Positions 19,741 through 27,513 of a stretch of DNA of 64,000 bases are shown in pieces; the first letter of the stretch is position 1; every line of letters begins with the position of its first letter. This DNA comes from Collimonas pratensis (lineage in GTDB: Bacteria; Pseudomonadota; Gammaproteobacteria; Burkholderiales; Burkholderiaceae_D). The stretch spans positions 1,116,001-1,180,000 of the forward strand of contig NZ_CP013234.1 of assembly GCF_001584185.1 (NCBI RefSeq), read 5' to 3'. The translations under genes and the position numbers were made by a program. The notes under the pieces were generated by a model. It saw only the letters and a list, made by a program, of their open reading frames with translations. It had not been told where the DNA came from and made no database searches.

Positions 19741-19998
19741 ATGAAAGACGAGCAGGAACGTGGCGTAATTCGCCTGGGTGACAAGACTTCACATGGCGGT
19801 GAGGTCGTTACCGCCAGCGATAGCTTTAAAGCGATGGGTATAGCGGTTGCCCTGGAAGGCGACATGACGACTTGTCCCCAATGCAAGGGCAAGTTCGCTA
19901 TCCAGCCGGTGAACAGCACCCGTATGCATCACGGCAAAGCTGTCGCCTATCACGGTGATCCGACCGCATGCGGGGCGACACTCATTTCATCTCTGTAA
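19741..19998 (+). CDS. PAAR-domain spike-tip protein
   Basis: The 85 residues form one PAAR domain: GVIRLGDKTSHGGEVVTASD at the start, MTTCPQCKGKFAIQPVN in the middle and a final HHGKAVAYHGDPTACGATLI. The cysteines and histidines fit the zinc site at the tip of the cone that sharpens the VgrG trimer. It has a Shine-Dalgarno (AGGAGAATCCAAG) and lies 21 bases after the immunity candidate, so it closes the hcp-vgrG-adaptor-effector-immunity-PAAR operon. No effector domain is fused. Confidence 0.92.
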   Translation: MKDEQERGVIRLGDKTSHGGEVVTASDSFKAMGIAVALEGDMTTCPQCKGKFAIQPVNSTRMHHGKAVAYHGDPTACGATLISSL

Positions 19999-20201
19999 GC
20001 CAAGGAATTGTGATTGGAAATCGCAGGCATAAAGCAGAGGCCTAAAATGGCGAGTAGCATTTGATGGTCGCTAGATCAGTTGCGGTGCCGTTCTGATCCC
20101 TACTATACCGAACAGCGGTCGCAACTAGTCTGTGTATATTGCGGCACCGTGATTGTCGCCAGGTCGCAATAAGATCCACCGAGTTTTCGAATACCTTGTT
20201 A

Positions 20202-20737
20202 ATGCCTCGCACCAAAACACCAGCCAGTTTTTCCCCTCGTGATCCGAAAGCAGGTCGACGCTTGACGCTTGCAGCCATGCAGCAGATCGCTGTCGCCCGT
20301 GGCATGAAACGCCGGCTTACGTCAAAAGCGGTTCCTGGTGTAAGGATTGTGTTGCTGCCGTCTGGTTGAAAAAAATGCAGCAGTTGGCCAAGAAACGCGG
20401 TGGTCGCTGTCTATCCGACATCTACGTGAATACCCGGACACCGCTGCTCTGGCAATGCGCCAACAACCATCGATGGCAAGCCTCGGCGAATTGCACATCA
20501 TTTGGCCAATGGTGCCGGTATTGCGTTGCCGACAAAGAGTTGAAAACCATGCGGCGGATCGCTAGCCGACATGGCGGTTTTTGTCTCTCCGATATCTATA
20601 TCAACACCGAAATCCCCATGTTATGGGAATGCATCAAGGGGCATCGCTGGCATGCCAAGCCGCACGGCATTAAAACTGGAAAATGGTGCCGCCAGTGCCG
20701 TGACGACAATATGCGTGGCAAGATGGGTTCAAAGTGA
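20202..20737 (+). pseudogene. Zinc-ribbon repeat protein with internal deletion
   Basis: From ATG 20202 a basic leader reads MPRTKTPASFSPRDPKAGRR and LTLAAMQQIAVARG, the start of a first repeat, then the frame breaks. In the next frame SGSWCKDC continues at the end of that repeat, followed by two nearly intact repeats of about 55 residues: MQQLAKKRGGRCLSDIYVNT...LLWQC...HRW...WCRYC and MRRIASRHGGFCLSDIYINT...LWECIKGHRW...WCRQC. Each repeat has the CxxxH and WCxxC pattern of a treble-clef zinc ribbon. The first repeat lost its central part and frame, so the gene is broken. The end is also cut: the frame runs into the 292-bp CDI-type fragment at 20718 and stops there by chance. The function is unknown; similar repeat proteins resemble DNA-binding treble-clef domains. 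Confidence 0.65.
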
Positions 20738-21009
20738 GGCAAGTAACAGGAGTTAGAGATATGTCGCCGGTAAGTCCGTTGGAGGGAAACCAGTACTTTC
20801 TCGGTGCAGGTAATCATTTGCCAGGAGGAGCGCCCGAGATGGTGATTAACTCGATTCCAACGATCGACAATAGTCTTGTAAATACAATTTTGAAAGTAAA
20901 GGTCGATTCAAAATGAGCATCACAGAGAATGAAATTGTTGTTCTGGATATTGCGGGGGGCGTGCAAGAGTGGTATGTGGCAAGCCTAGCGTCGAAGCTAG
21001 TTTGATTGC
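20718..21009 (+). repeat. 292-bp repeat copy A: CDI-type toxin tail and immunity start
   Basis: This segment matches 44652-44944 base for base except for one missing G in a G-run (six here at 20953-20958, seven there). It holds the last 66 or so codons of the toxin (RDMSPVSPLEGNQYFLGAGN and following, to the stop at 20916) and the first codons of the immunity gene. The missing G shifts the immunity frame, and unrelated sequence replaces the rest from 21010, so the copy is non-functional. The left edge coincides with the truncated zinc-ribbon gene. Confidence 0.9.
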
Positions 21010-21010
21010 C

Positions 21011-21139
21011 GGTGGAACCCCCTATACGTCGGCTCCGGAAATTGTAGCCGCCGTGCTCAAGGACTCGACCAAGCGCCGTGCCCTGCGGGAATCAATAGTT
21101 GCGGAGGCTGCTCAGAGGCTAAATCGCTTTGGCGGATGA
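21011..21139 (+). pseudogene. Unidentified C-terminal gene fragment
   Basis: Directly after repeat copy A a frame encodes about 42 residues (GGTPYTSAPEIVAAVLKDST then KRRALRESIVAEAAQRLNRF) ending at TGA 21137-21139. The charged, helical composition and GC-rich third positions look like real coding sequence, but no start exists and I do not recognise the family. It is probably the tail of a gene cut by the same rearrangement that placed the repeat here. Confidence 0.35.
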
Positions 21140-21176
21140 CAGAGATGTTATAGGAGGGATAACTCTGCTGTATTCG

Positions 21177-22202
21177 CTAGACGTTCGCTGCAGTGTAGGT
21201 GGTAAATGGCAGAATACTCTGCACCGAATCTTTTGTGCCCTTGGCGCAAATGGCGTCAGACATCACCTCTACCAAGCGGCGGGCCATCCATTCTTGCGGA
21301 TGCGAAATGACCATGTCGACCCGACCATCGATCAACGCCTGCCGGGTAATCTCGGTCAGGTCGGGGCAGACCGTGACGAGTCCGGGTGGTCCGTCTCCTT
21401 CTTGTAGAGCCTGAATCACTCCCTCGATCCCGCCGCCAGCCACATAGATACCGACCAAGTCCGGGTGGCGCTTCAACAAATCCAGTGTGGCTACTTGAGC
21501 CAGATGGATGTCCTCCAGGCTGATCAAGGTTTCCAGCACCTGAAATTCCGGTGCGTATTCGCGAAAATAGGAGCGGAAGCTGATTTCTGCCTGCTCTTGG
21601 CACAAGTAGCGGTGGCTGCCTACCATGAGGCCGACCTTCCCCGGAACGCCGCTGAGGCGAGAGATGGCCCACGCAGCTGTGCGGCCGACTTTGCGTTGAT
21701 CGAGTCCGACATAGCCGGCGCATGCCTCGGCCGTCAGATCCGAAATCAGTGCGAACACAGGTGTGCCCTGGGCGCTGAGCTGGCCGATCGCCTGGCTGAT
21801 TTGCGGATGGTCAGCGGCTACGATGGCGATAGCATCCACCTTGCTGCTGAGTTCATGCAGCTTTGCGACCATGTGCTGCGGCGTCAATTCATCGAGAAAT
21901 TCGACAATGGCTTTCCCGTGCGGGGCGGTTTGCATCTGTGCGGCGGCGATCAGCGCTTCGCCCAGTGCGCGGTAGAAGTGGGTGCTGCGTTTTTGCAGGA
22001 TGAATCCGAGCCGGTAGCCAGCCATTCTCTCATCGATGCGATGGCGAATCAGCCCGGCGCGGCGAAAGCCGAGGTTTTCCGCCGCCTCCAATACCCGCTG
22101 TGCGGTTTCCGGCCGTACGCTTGCTCTCTTGTTGATCACCCGATCGACGGTCGCGACGCCGACGCCGGCTTCCTTTGCTACATCCGTCATCGTTGGGTTC
22201 AT
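21177..22202 (-). CDS. LacI-family transcriptional regulator
   Basis: Residues 4-50 are the LacI helix-turn-helix and hinge (MTDVAKEAGVGVATVDRVIN, KRASVRPETAQRVLEAAENL), followed by a sugar-binding-protein-like effector domain to residue 341 (LGFILQ near 70, TPVFALISDLTAEACAGYVG, GKVGLMVGSHRYLCQEQAEI, LVGIYVAGGGIEGVIQALQE). LacI regulators bind a carbohydrate or polyol and control the adjacent catabolic genes. This one is divergent from the oxygenase operon starting 195 bases away and is its probable repressor. The VDRVIN recognition helix resembles regulators of inositol and related sugars, which fits a rhizopine-like substrate, but that is inference. Confidence 0.9.
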   Translation of the reverse strand: MNPTMTDVAKEAGVGVATVDRVINKRASVRPETAQRVLEAAENLGFRRAGLIRHRIDERMAGYRLGFILQKRSTHFYRALGEALIAAAQMQTAPHGKAIVEFLDELTPQHMVAKLHELSSKVDAIAIVAADHPQISQAIGQLSAQGTPVFALISDLTAEACAGYVGLDQRKVGRTAAWAISRLSGVPGKVGLMVGSHRYLCQEQAEISFRSYFREYAPEFQVLETLISLEDIHLAQVATLDLLKRHPDLVGIYVAGGGIEGVIQALQEGDGPPGLVTVCPDLTEITRQALIDGRVDMVISHPQEWMARRLVEVMSDAICAKGTKDSVQSILPFTTYTAANV

Positions 22203-22396
22203 GATATTTCCTCATATTTGATAGAAACCATCATTCTGTATTTTGAATAATTGATAGTTATTGATGTGGAATGCGTCTTCCTTATTGTAGATCATTTGCA
22301 ACTAACTATACTTACAGCAGCTGAATGCTGTTACTGCATCGGGTCCGATATGTTGATATTCAGAATGAGATACTTTCGATACAAGGATGATAGAAA

Positions 22397-23485
22397 ATGA
22401 TAGATGATGTGATGGATAGAGACTATAGCCTTGAGGGACCGTGCGGCAAACAGGCTGCCGCCAAAGGACTGGTGTCGGCGCAATGGTTTGCCTGCACGGT
22501 CGATCGCAAGCAGATGAAGCAGCTGATGCAGCGCGACGACTGGCAAGGGCTCAAATATCTGGGCAGCTGGCTGCTGCTGTTGATCGGCAGCGGGACGCTG
22601 GCCTACTTCTCGTGGGGCAGCGTCTGGGCGGTGCCGGCATTTCTACTGTACGGTCTGTTTTACTCGATGTCCGACCACACCTCGCACGAGCTTTCGCACG
22701 GCACGCCGTTCAAGAGCGGCTGGTTGAATACGTTCTTTTCTCAGCTGTCCGCCTTTATGGCGCTACACGAACCGGTGTACTGGCGCTGGAGCCATGCGCG
22801 CCACCATACGGACACGATCATCGTCGGCAACGATAGGGAAATCGCTTTTCCGCGCCCAATCCGGCTGCTGGGCTTGTTCGCCGACTTTTTCTTTCTCAAG
22901 TCCGGCACCATCGAACTGTTGCGCATCATCCGTCATGCGTTCGGTAGCGTGAGCCAAGCCACTCGCTCCTTCGTGCCAGCCTCGGAGATCGATCGGATGA
23001 TCCGAGTGAGCCGGCTTTACACGCTTATCTTCGCTGGCACGGTGGCTTGGTGTTTCGTAATCGGCAGCATCCTTCCGGCGTTGTTCATCGTGCTGCCACA
23101 CTTCTATGGCGCGCCGCTGACCCAGGTATTCAATATCACCCAGCATGCCGGCCTAGCCGAGGACGTGCTCGACCATCGCGAAAATACGCGCACCGTGCAG
23201 CTTAACCAACTGCTTGCCTTCCTTTACATGAACATGAACTACCACGTCGAGCACCATATGTTCCCGATGGTGCCGTTCTATAACCTGCCCAGGCTGCACG
23301 CGTTGATCAAGGATCAATGCCCGCCCGCGCATGCGGGACTGTCCGATGCTTACCGTGAAATCATCCCGACTCTGTGGCGCCAACGCAAAGACACACGCTT
23401 TTACGCCAAACGTCAGCTCCCGGCGCCGGTCGCTGTGTCGCCCGTTACTGGCGCCAGTCAACAGCAGCAGCGCGGCTATGCATAA
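22397..23485 (+). CDS. MocD-like membrane hydroxylase (fatty-acid desaturase fold)
   Basis: The 362-residue integral membrane protein has the three histidine boxes of the desaturase/hydroxylase family: HTSHELSH at about 94-101, HARHH at 133-137 and HVEHH at about 282-286, which hold a di-iron centre. Hydrophobic segments lie at about 56-90 and 205-230. The next genes encode a Rieske ferredoxin and an NAD(P)H-dependent reductase, so this is the oxygenase part of a three-component system rather than a lipid desaturase. The same trio (MocD, MocE, MocF) removes the O-methyl group of the rhizopine 3-O-methyl-scyllo-inosamine in rhizobia. The true substrate here is unknown. Confidence 0.8.
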   Translation: MIDDVMDRDYSLEGPCGKQAAAKGLVSAQWFACTVDRKQMKQLMQRDDWQGLKYLGSWLLLLIGSGTLAYFSWGSVWAVPAFLLYGLFYSMSDHTSHELSHGTPFKSGWLNTFFSQLSAFMALHEPVYWRWSHARHHTDTIIVGNDREIAFPRPIRLLGLFADFFFLKSGTIELLRIIRHAFGSVSQATRSFVPASEIDRMIRVSRLYTLIFAGTVAWCFVIGSILPALFIVLPHFYGAPLTQVFNITQHAGLAEDVLDHRENTRTVQLNQLLAFLYMNMNYHVEHHMFPMVPFYNLPRLHALIKDQCPPAHAGLSDAYREIIPTLWRQRKDTRFYAKRQLPAPVAVSPVTGASQQQQRGYA

Positions 23486-23569
23486 GCAGAAAAGGGCGAG
23501 GGGGCAGCGCTCCCGCAGAACCAGCCACGCTGGCCAAGCCGGCCGGCAGCTTACAAGAGGACGACAGCA

Positions 23570-23884
23570 ATGAGCCATTGGATAGCAGCCTGCGCAGTAG
23601 ACGATATCGAGCAGGAAGACGTCGCGCGCTTCGACCACGAAGGACGCACCTTCGCCATCTACCGTTCCCCGGATGACGCGTTTTTCGCGACCGACGGCGT
23701 CTGCACTCATGAAAAGGTACATCTGGCCGACGGCCTGGTGATGGACCACATTATCGAGTGCCCTAAGCATAACGGCCGCTTCGATTATCGAACCGGCAAG
23801 GCGCAGGGAGCGCCTGTCTGCGTCAGTTTGAAGACATACACCGTCAAGGTCGAAGGCGATCGAGTGTGGATCAACCTGGACTGA
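23570..23884 (+). CDS. MocE-like Rieske [2Fe-2S] ferredoxin
   Basis: The 104-residue protein is a single Rieske domain: C45-T-H47 in DGVCTHEKVHLADG and C64-P-K-H67 in IECPKHNGRFDYRTG ligate the cluster with two cysteines and two histidines. It carries electrons from the reductase encoded next to the membrane hydroxylase before it. A purine-rich site (AGAGGACGACAGCA) precedes the ATG. NCBI-style names for such proteins are 'MocE family 2Fe-2S type ferredoxin'. Confidence 0.9.
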   Translation: MSHWIAACAVDDIEQEDVARFDHEGRTFAIYRSPDDAFFATDGVCTHEKVHLADGLVMDHIIECPKHNGRFDYRTGKAQGAPVCVSLKTYTVKVEGDRVWINLD

Positions 23885-23930
23885 TGCCTGATACAAGGCT
23901 GTTATCGCAGGGAACGCAAAATCGTGGGAT

Positions 23931-25190
23931 ATGCAAATGATTCGACCGTCCGAACCTATCATCATCGTCGGTGCCGGCCAGGCCGGCGTGCGGGCCGCGC
24001 TTGCGCTGCGGGAGCAGGGTTACGACGGTTCGTTGCTGCTGATCGGCGATGAGCCGCAACTGCCCTATGAACGTCCACCGTTGTCCAAGCAAGTGCTGCT
24101 TGGCAGTCGTGAACCAGACCAATGCACCATCGGTGGCGCTGATCTTTTCATGGAACAAGACATTCGGTTGTTGACCGGCGTCAGGGTCGAGCGCATCCGA
24201 AGAGAGATTTCCAGCATCGCACTCGATGATGGAGCGACGCTGGCTTACAGCAAGCTGTTGCTGGCAACCGGAGGCAGGGTGAGAACCGTGACTGTGCAGG
24301 GGGCAGGGCTCGCTGGCGTTCACTACTTGCGTACCATAGAGGATGCGCTGCAACTGAAAGCACAACTGTTACCGGGACAGCGCGTGGTGGTGGTTGGCGG
24401 TGGGTTCATTGGGCTTGAGGTCGCCGCATCTGCCCGTACCCTCGGCTGCAGCGTGACGGTACTGGAGGCTGGAGAGCGCTTGGCGGCGCGGGCGTTACCG
24501 CCGCAGCTTTCCGAAAAGCTACTCCAACTCCATCGCGCGCGCGGAGTGGATGTCCAGTTGCAAAGCCGCATCGAGGCTTTTGCCGGCACGACAGTAGTGC
24601 AAGGGGTCGCATTGGAGGATGGCCGCAATGTGCCCTGCGATATAATCGTGGTTGGCATCGGCATCGCGCCCAATGTTGAACTGGCGGTCGAGGCAGGATT
24701 AGCTGTCGTCAACGGCATCCGGGTCAATCATCGATTGCAAACTAGCGATGAACATATCTATGCCGTGGGTGATGTGTGCGAATTCCCTAGCGCGTTGACG
24801 GGGCGCACGATGCGCTTGGAAACTTGGCGCAATGCCGAGGAACAAGGCAAGCACGCGGCGCGCACACTGTTAGGTCACGACGAGAATTTTTCCGCGCTGC
24901 CGTGGTTTTGGTCAGATCAATTCGATTACAGCCTGCAGATTGCCGGGGAGCCTCATATGGCAGCTCATTGCATCGAACGCCCACTAACGGACGACGGGCT
25001 GCTGATTTTTTTCCTGAATGAACAGCAGCAGCTTGTGGCTGCCTGCGGCTGGGGGCGGGGCAATAGCATTGCGAAGGATATCAAGATAGCCGAAATACTG
25101 ATCAAGGCGCGCCGAACCATTGCTCATGAAGCCCTGGCAGATCCAGCCATCGGTCTCAAATCGTTACTGAAGGGCACATCAGATGCATAA
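23931..25190 (+). CDS. MocF-like FAD/NAD(P)H ferredoxin reductase
   Basis: The 419-residue flavoprotein has two dinucleotide-binding folds: VGAGQAGVRAALALREQGYD near residue 11 for FAD and VVVVGGGFIGLEVAASARTL near residue 147 for NAD(P)H. GDEPQLPYERPPLSKQVL and the later IYAVGDVCEFPS are signatures of the rubredoxin/putidaredoxin/ferredoxin reductase class of dioxygenase systems. The C-terminal domain (ALPWFWSDQFDYSLQIAGEP) is the usual reductase C domain. It feeds electrons to the Rieske protein. The gene overlaps the next one by 8 bases. Confidence 0.9.
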   Translation: MQMIRPSEPIIIVGAGQAGVRAALALREQGYDGSLLLIGDEPQLPYERPPLSKQVLLGSREPDQCTIGGADLFMEQDIRLLTGVRVERIRREISSIALDDGATLAYSKLLLATGGRVRTVTVQGAGLAGVHYLRTIEDALQLKAQLLPGQRVVVVGGGFIGLEVAASARTLGCSVTVLEAGERLAARALPPQLSEKLLQLHRARGVDVQLQSRIEAFAGTTVVQGVALEDGRNVPCDIIVVGIGIAPNVELAVEAGLAVVNGIRVNHRLQTSDEHIYAVGDVCEFPSALTGRTMRLETWRNAEEQGKHAARTLLGHDENFSALPWFWSDQFDYSLQIAGEPHMAAHCIERPLTDDGLLIFFLNEQQQLVAACGWGRGNSIAKDIKIAEILIKARRTIAHEALADPAIGLKSLLKGTSDA

Positions 25191-26025
25191 GCGTCTTCTG
25201 GTTTTCCAATCCATGTGGGCCATGGAGCGTCGCCACAGTGACGGCTATGAGCGCAGCCTGGAGCAAAATCTTCACAAGCTGGCCGTCGCCGGTTTCGACG
25301 GATTTACCGACCATTATTACAATCGAGAGCATGTCAAACGCCTGGTGGCGACCTGCAAGCCGTTGGGACTTCAGGTGGAAGGGCAAGTATTCCCCACTGA
25401 TATTGACGGCCTCAAGCCGGCGCTGGAGCTGGGGGCCGAATTCGGCTGCCACCACCTCACTATCCAGGCCGATCTGCGGCCACGCTCAGTGCGCGAAGCC
25501 ATCGCAACCCTGGAGGGCTGGCAACGGCTGGCGGAACAGGTGGAGTTTCCGGTGCTGGTGGAAACCCATCGTTATCGGCTGACCAACGACCTGCTGTTTA
25601 CGCTGAACGTACTCGATCAATACCCCAATCTGAAACTGGTAGCCGATTTATCGCACTATGTGGTGGCGCGAGAGTTTCCCGAACAACCTTCCGTTGAAGA
25701 CCACGCTCAGATCCGCAGGATTCTCGAACATAGCTGGGGATTCCATGGCCGCGTCTCCAACGGCCACCAGGTGCAGGTGCCATTGAGCTTTCGCCAGCAT
25801 CGATCTTGGGTGGCGCTATTCAACGATTGGTGGCGTTACGGGATGGAGAGCTGGTTGAAGCGGGCAGGAGAAAATGACACCCTGTCCTTTACCTGCGAGT
25901 TGGGACCCCCTCCTTATGCCATTACAGACGCTGATGGCAACGATATCGTCGACCGCTGGGAGGAGTCGCTGATGCTCAAGGGTATCATCGAAAATACCTG
26001 GCGTGAGGCGGTCGGGAAAAACTGA
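25183..26025 (+). CDS. TIM-barrel sugar isomerase/epimerase-like protein
   Basis: The 280-residue product has the AP-endonuclease-2/xylose-isomerase TIM-barrel pattern: LAVAGFDGFTDHYYN early, FGCHHLTIQADLRPR, the metal-ligand glutamate in VLVETHRYR, aspartate and histidine in LVADLSHYVV, and histidines in GFHGRVSNGHQVQVP. Related enzymes (IolE, IolI, sugar-phosphate epimerases) act on inositol-derived and other keto-sugars. Its overlap with the reductase gene shows it is part of the same operon, so it probably handles the product of the oxygenase step. Confidence 0.8.
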   Translation: MHKRLLVFQSMWAMERRHSDGYERSLEQNLHKLAVAGFDGFTDHYYNREHVKRLVATCKPLGLQVEGQVFPTDIDGLKPALELGAEFGCHHLTIQADLRPRSVREAIATLEGWQRLAEQVEFPVLVETHRYRLTNDLLFTLNVLDQYPNLKLVADLSHYVVAREFPEQPSVEDHAQIRRILEHSWGFHGRVSNGHQVQVPLSFRQHRSWVALFNDWWRYGMESWLKRAGENDTLSFTCELGPPPYAITDADGNDIVDRWEESLMLKGIIENTWREAVGKN

Positions 26026-26165
26026 TCGGGCTATCTCGGAAGCGAATAAATGTGGCTATCTGACTGTCCACACACTCTTGCTCCATGTCCTGTTATGTTT
26101 CGTTCAATTACATCGTTGACGTCGGCCGAATCTGCGATTTCCGGGCGCAGATTACTGAACGTTAT

Positions 26166-27089
26166 TCAACGCGCCCCTTTTGCAATATCGGATTTCAAGT
26201 TTTCCGTGCAAACGACTTCCTTTGCCTTTGCAGCTCTAGTAATGCAGTCCAGTAACTCATCGGCGGCGATATTCGCGGCAGGGGTAACATGTTGCAGTAC
26301 GCCAATTTCCCGAAAAAATCCCGCATTCCCTAACGGTAAAACACGCAATTTCTTGCTCGACGCGCCTGCAGCGAGATCGTAAGGAATAATGGCGACGCCG
26401 AGCCCTTTTCTGACCATTTCCATGATCACCATTGGTTCGTCCAATTCCATCGTATCGTTCACATGCAGGCGAGTGCGCTTAAGGTAGCGATCAACCAGCT
26501 GGCCGCCGTAAGATCGCCGGCTGTAGCGCAGAAACGGATGCGCTGCCAGCAGATCCTTGACCGTCTTCTCGCGCGCCGACAGTGGTGCGATTGCCACGTA
26601 GGTTTCGCGCAACATGGTTGTCCATTTCAAACTCTTCGTCATTTTCAGATTGGGACGAATCATGACTGCAAGCGACAAATCGTTGCTGTCGATTTGCGAC
26701 ATCAGTTGAACCGAGGTTCCCGGCACCACGTTGACTTCAACTAATGGAAAGCACTTCCGGAAATCCGCCAGCGCTGCCGGCAGTAAGTTCAGCTGGACAG
26801 TGGAGATGGCTCCGATGTCGATTTTCCCGCGCGTAGCGGTGACTTCTGTCTGTCCTTTCATGGATTCAAAAAGCCTGATGATCTCTTCCGCGGTGCGCAG
26901 CAGCTGCTTGCCGTGATCGCTGACCGTGACAGACTTTCCCACGCGCGTAAACAGCTCGCAATTCAATTCATCTTCCAGGCGCCTGATCTGCATGCTCACC
27001 GCAGATTGGGTCAAGCCAAGCCTGGCGCCCGCGGTCGAGAACGATCCCAGTTGTGCTGCGGCGATAAAGGTTTTCAGGTAGCGAATCAT
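26166..27089 (-). CDS. LysR-family regulator of the gamma-glutamyl region
   Basis: Full length (307 residues) with an N-terminal helix-turn-helix (MIRYLKTFIAAAQLGSFSTA, QSAVSMQIRRLEDELNCELF) and a normal effector domain ending KEVVCTENLKSDI. It is divergent from the ggt/VOC genes, whose start region begins 3 bases from its own ATG and contains AT-rich T-N11-A-like boxes. The same 94-bp region recurs in front of the VOC gene, so this regulator likely controls both sites, in the usual LysR manner of activation with an effector. Confidence 0.9.
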   Translation of the reverse strand: MIRYLKTFIAAAQLGSFSTAGARLGLTQSAVSMQIRRLEDELNCELFTRVGKSVTVSDHGKQLLRTAEEIIRLFESMKGQTEVTATRGKIDIGAISTVQLNLLPAALADFRKCFPLVEVNVVPGTSVQLMSQIDSNDLSLAVMIRPNLKMTKSLKWTTMLRETYVAIAPLSAREKTVKDLLAAHPFLRYSRRSYGGQLVDRYLKRTRLHVNDTMELDEPMVIMEMVRKGLGVAIIPYDLAAGASSKKLRVLPLGNAGFFREIGVLQHVTPAANIAADELLDCITRAAKAKEVVCTENLKSDIAKGAR

Positions 27090-27091
27090 GG

Positions 27092-27185
27092 TTATGAAAA
27101 AATTGAATTAACTAGATCAAAAAACATAATTTTACATCACAAAATCATATATATAAAATCCACTAAACCCCTGACGCACAAAGGG
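27092..27185 (+). repeat. 94-bp leader/promoter repeat, copy 1
   Basis: It aligns without gaps with 29326-29419 at about 74 of 94 positions, far above chance for AT-rich DNA. Shared blocks include GATCAAAAA, the CACATCA element, ATATATATA (a likely -10 area) and TGACxCAxAAAGGG. It lies between the divergent LysR gene and the VOC remnant and probably holds the LysR operator and a promoter. Confidence 0.75.
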
Positions 27186-27273
27186 TTTTTTGATAACAAG
27201 CAATTCCAATCCGCGGCCTTCGCGCCTAGTCCGTAGCTGACTCGCCGTCGCCAGTCGACAGTTAGGAAAGAGG

Positions 27274-27456
27274 ATGAATGATGAGGTCGACATCACCATT
27301 CGATTTGGCATTCTCCGTGAAGACATTACCCAGGCACGCGCTTTTTACGGCGATCTGCTGCGCTGCCCTGAAGGTCGTAGCGACGAGAAGTTGGTGGATT
27401 TTAATTTCCATGAACGTTAACTGGAGGCGTGTTTTGCTCCAGATGAAACCGGTCTT
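27274..27456 (+). pseudogene. VOC-family protein remnant
   Basis: The DNA closely matches the first 180 bases of the intact VOC gene (29515 onward): TTTGGCATT, the CAGGCACG block, TTTTACGGCGATCTGCTG, TGCCCTGAAGG and GAAACCGGTCTTA are shared. It has one missing base near 27323, an in-frame stop in GAACGTTAAC, and no 3' half. Together with the upstream leader repeat it is a duplicated start region of the VOC gene that has since decayed. Confidence 0.8.
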
Positions 27457-27513
27457 AATTCGGTGAATTAAGGTGTGTCACAAGCATTATAAATTTACAT
27501 AGGGGGTAGTGAA

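Noticed and set aside
21465..22250. 261-codon plus-strand frame
   Set aside because: Antisense to the LacI-family gene, which has clear domain motifs.
27165..27192. Possible terminator ACCCC...GGGTTTTTT in the ggt leader
   Set aside because: The stem is only about five base pairs, and the same region recurs as part of the conserved leader repeat in front of the VOC gene, where the T-run is absent.
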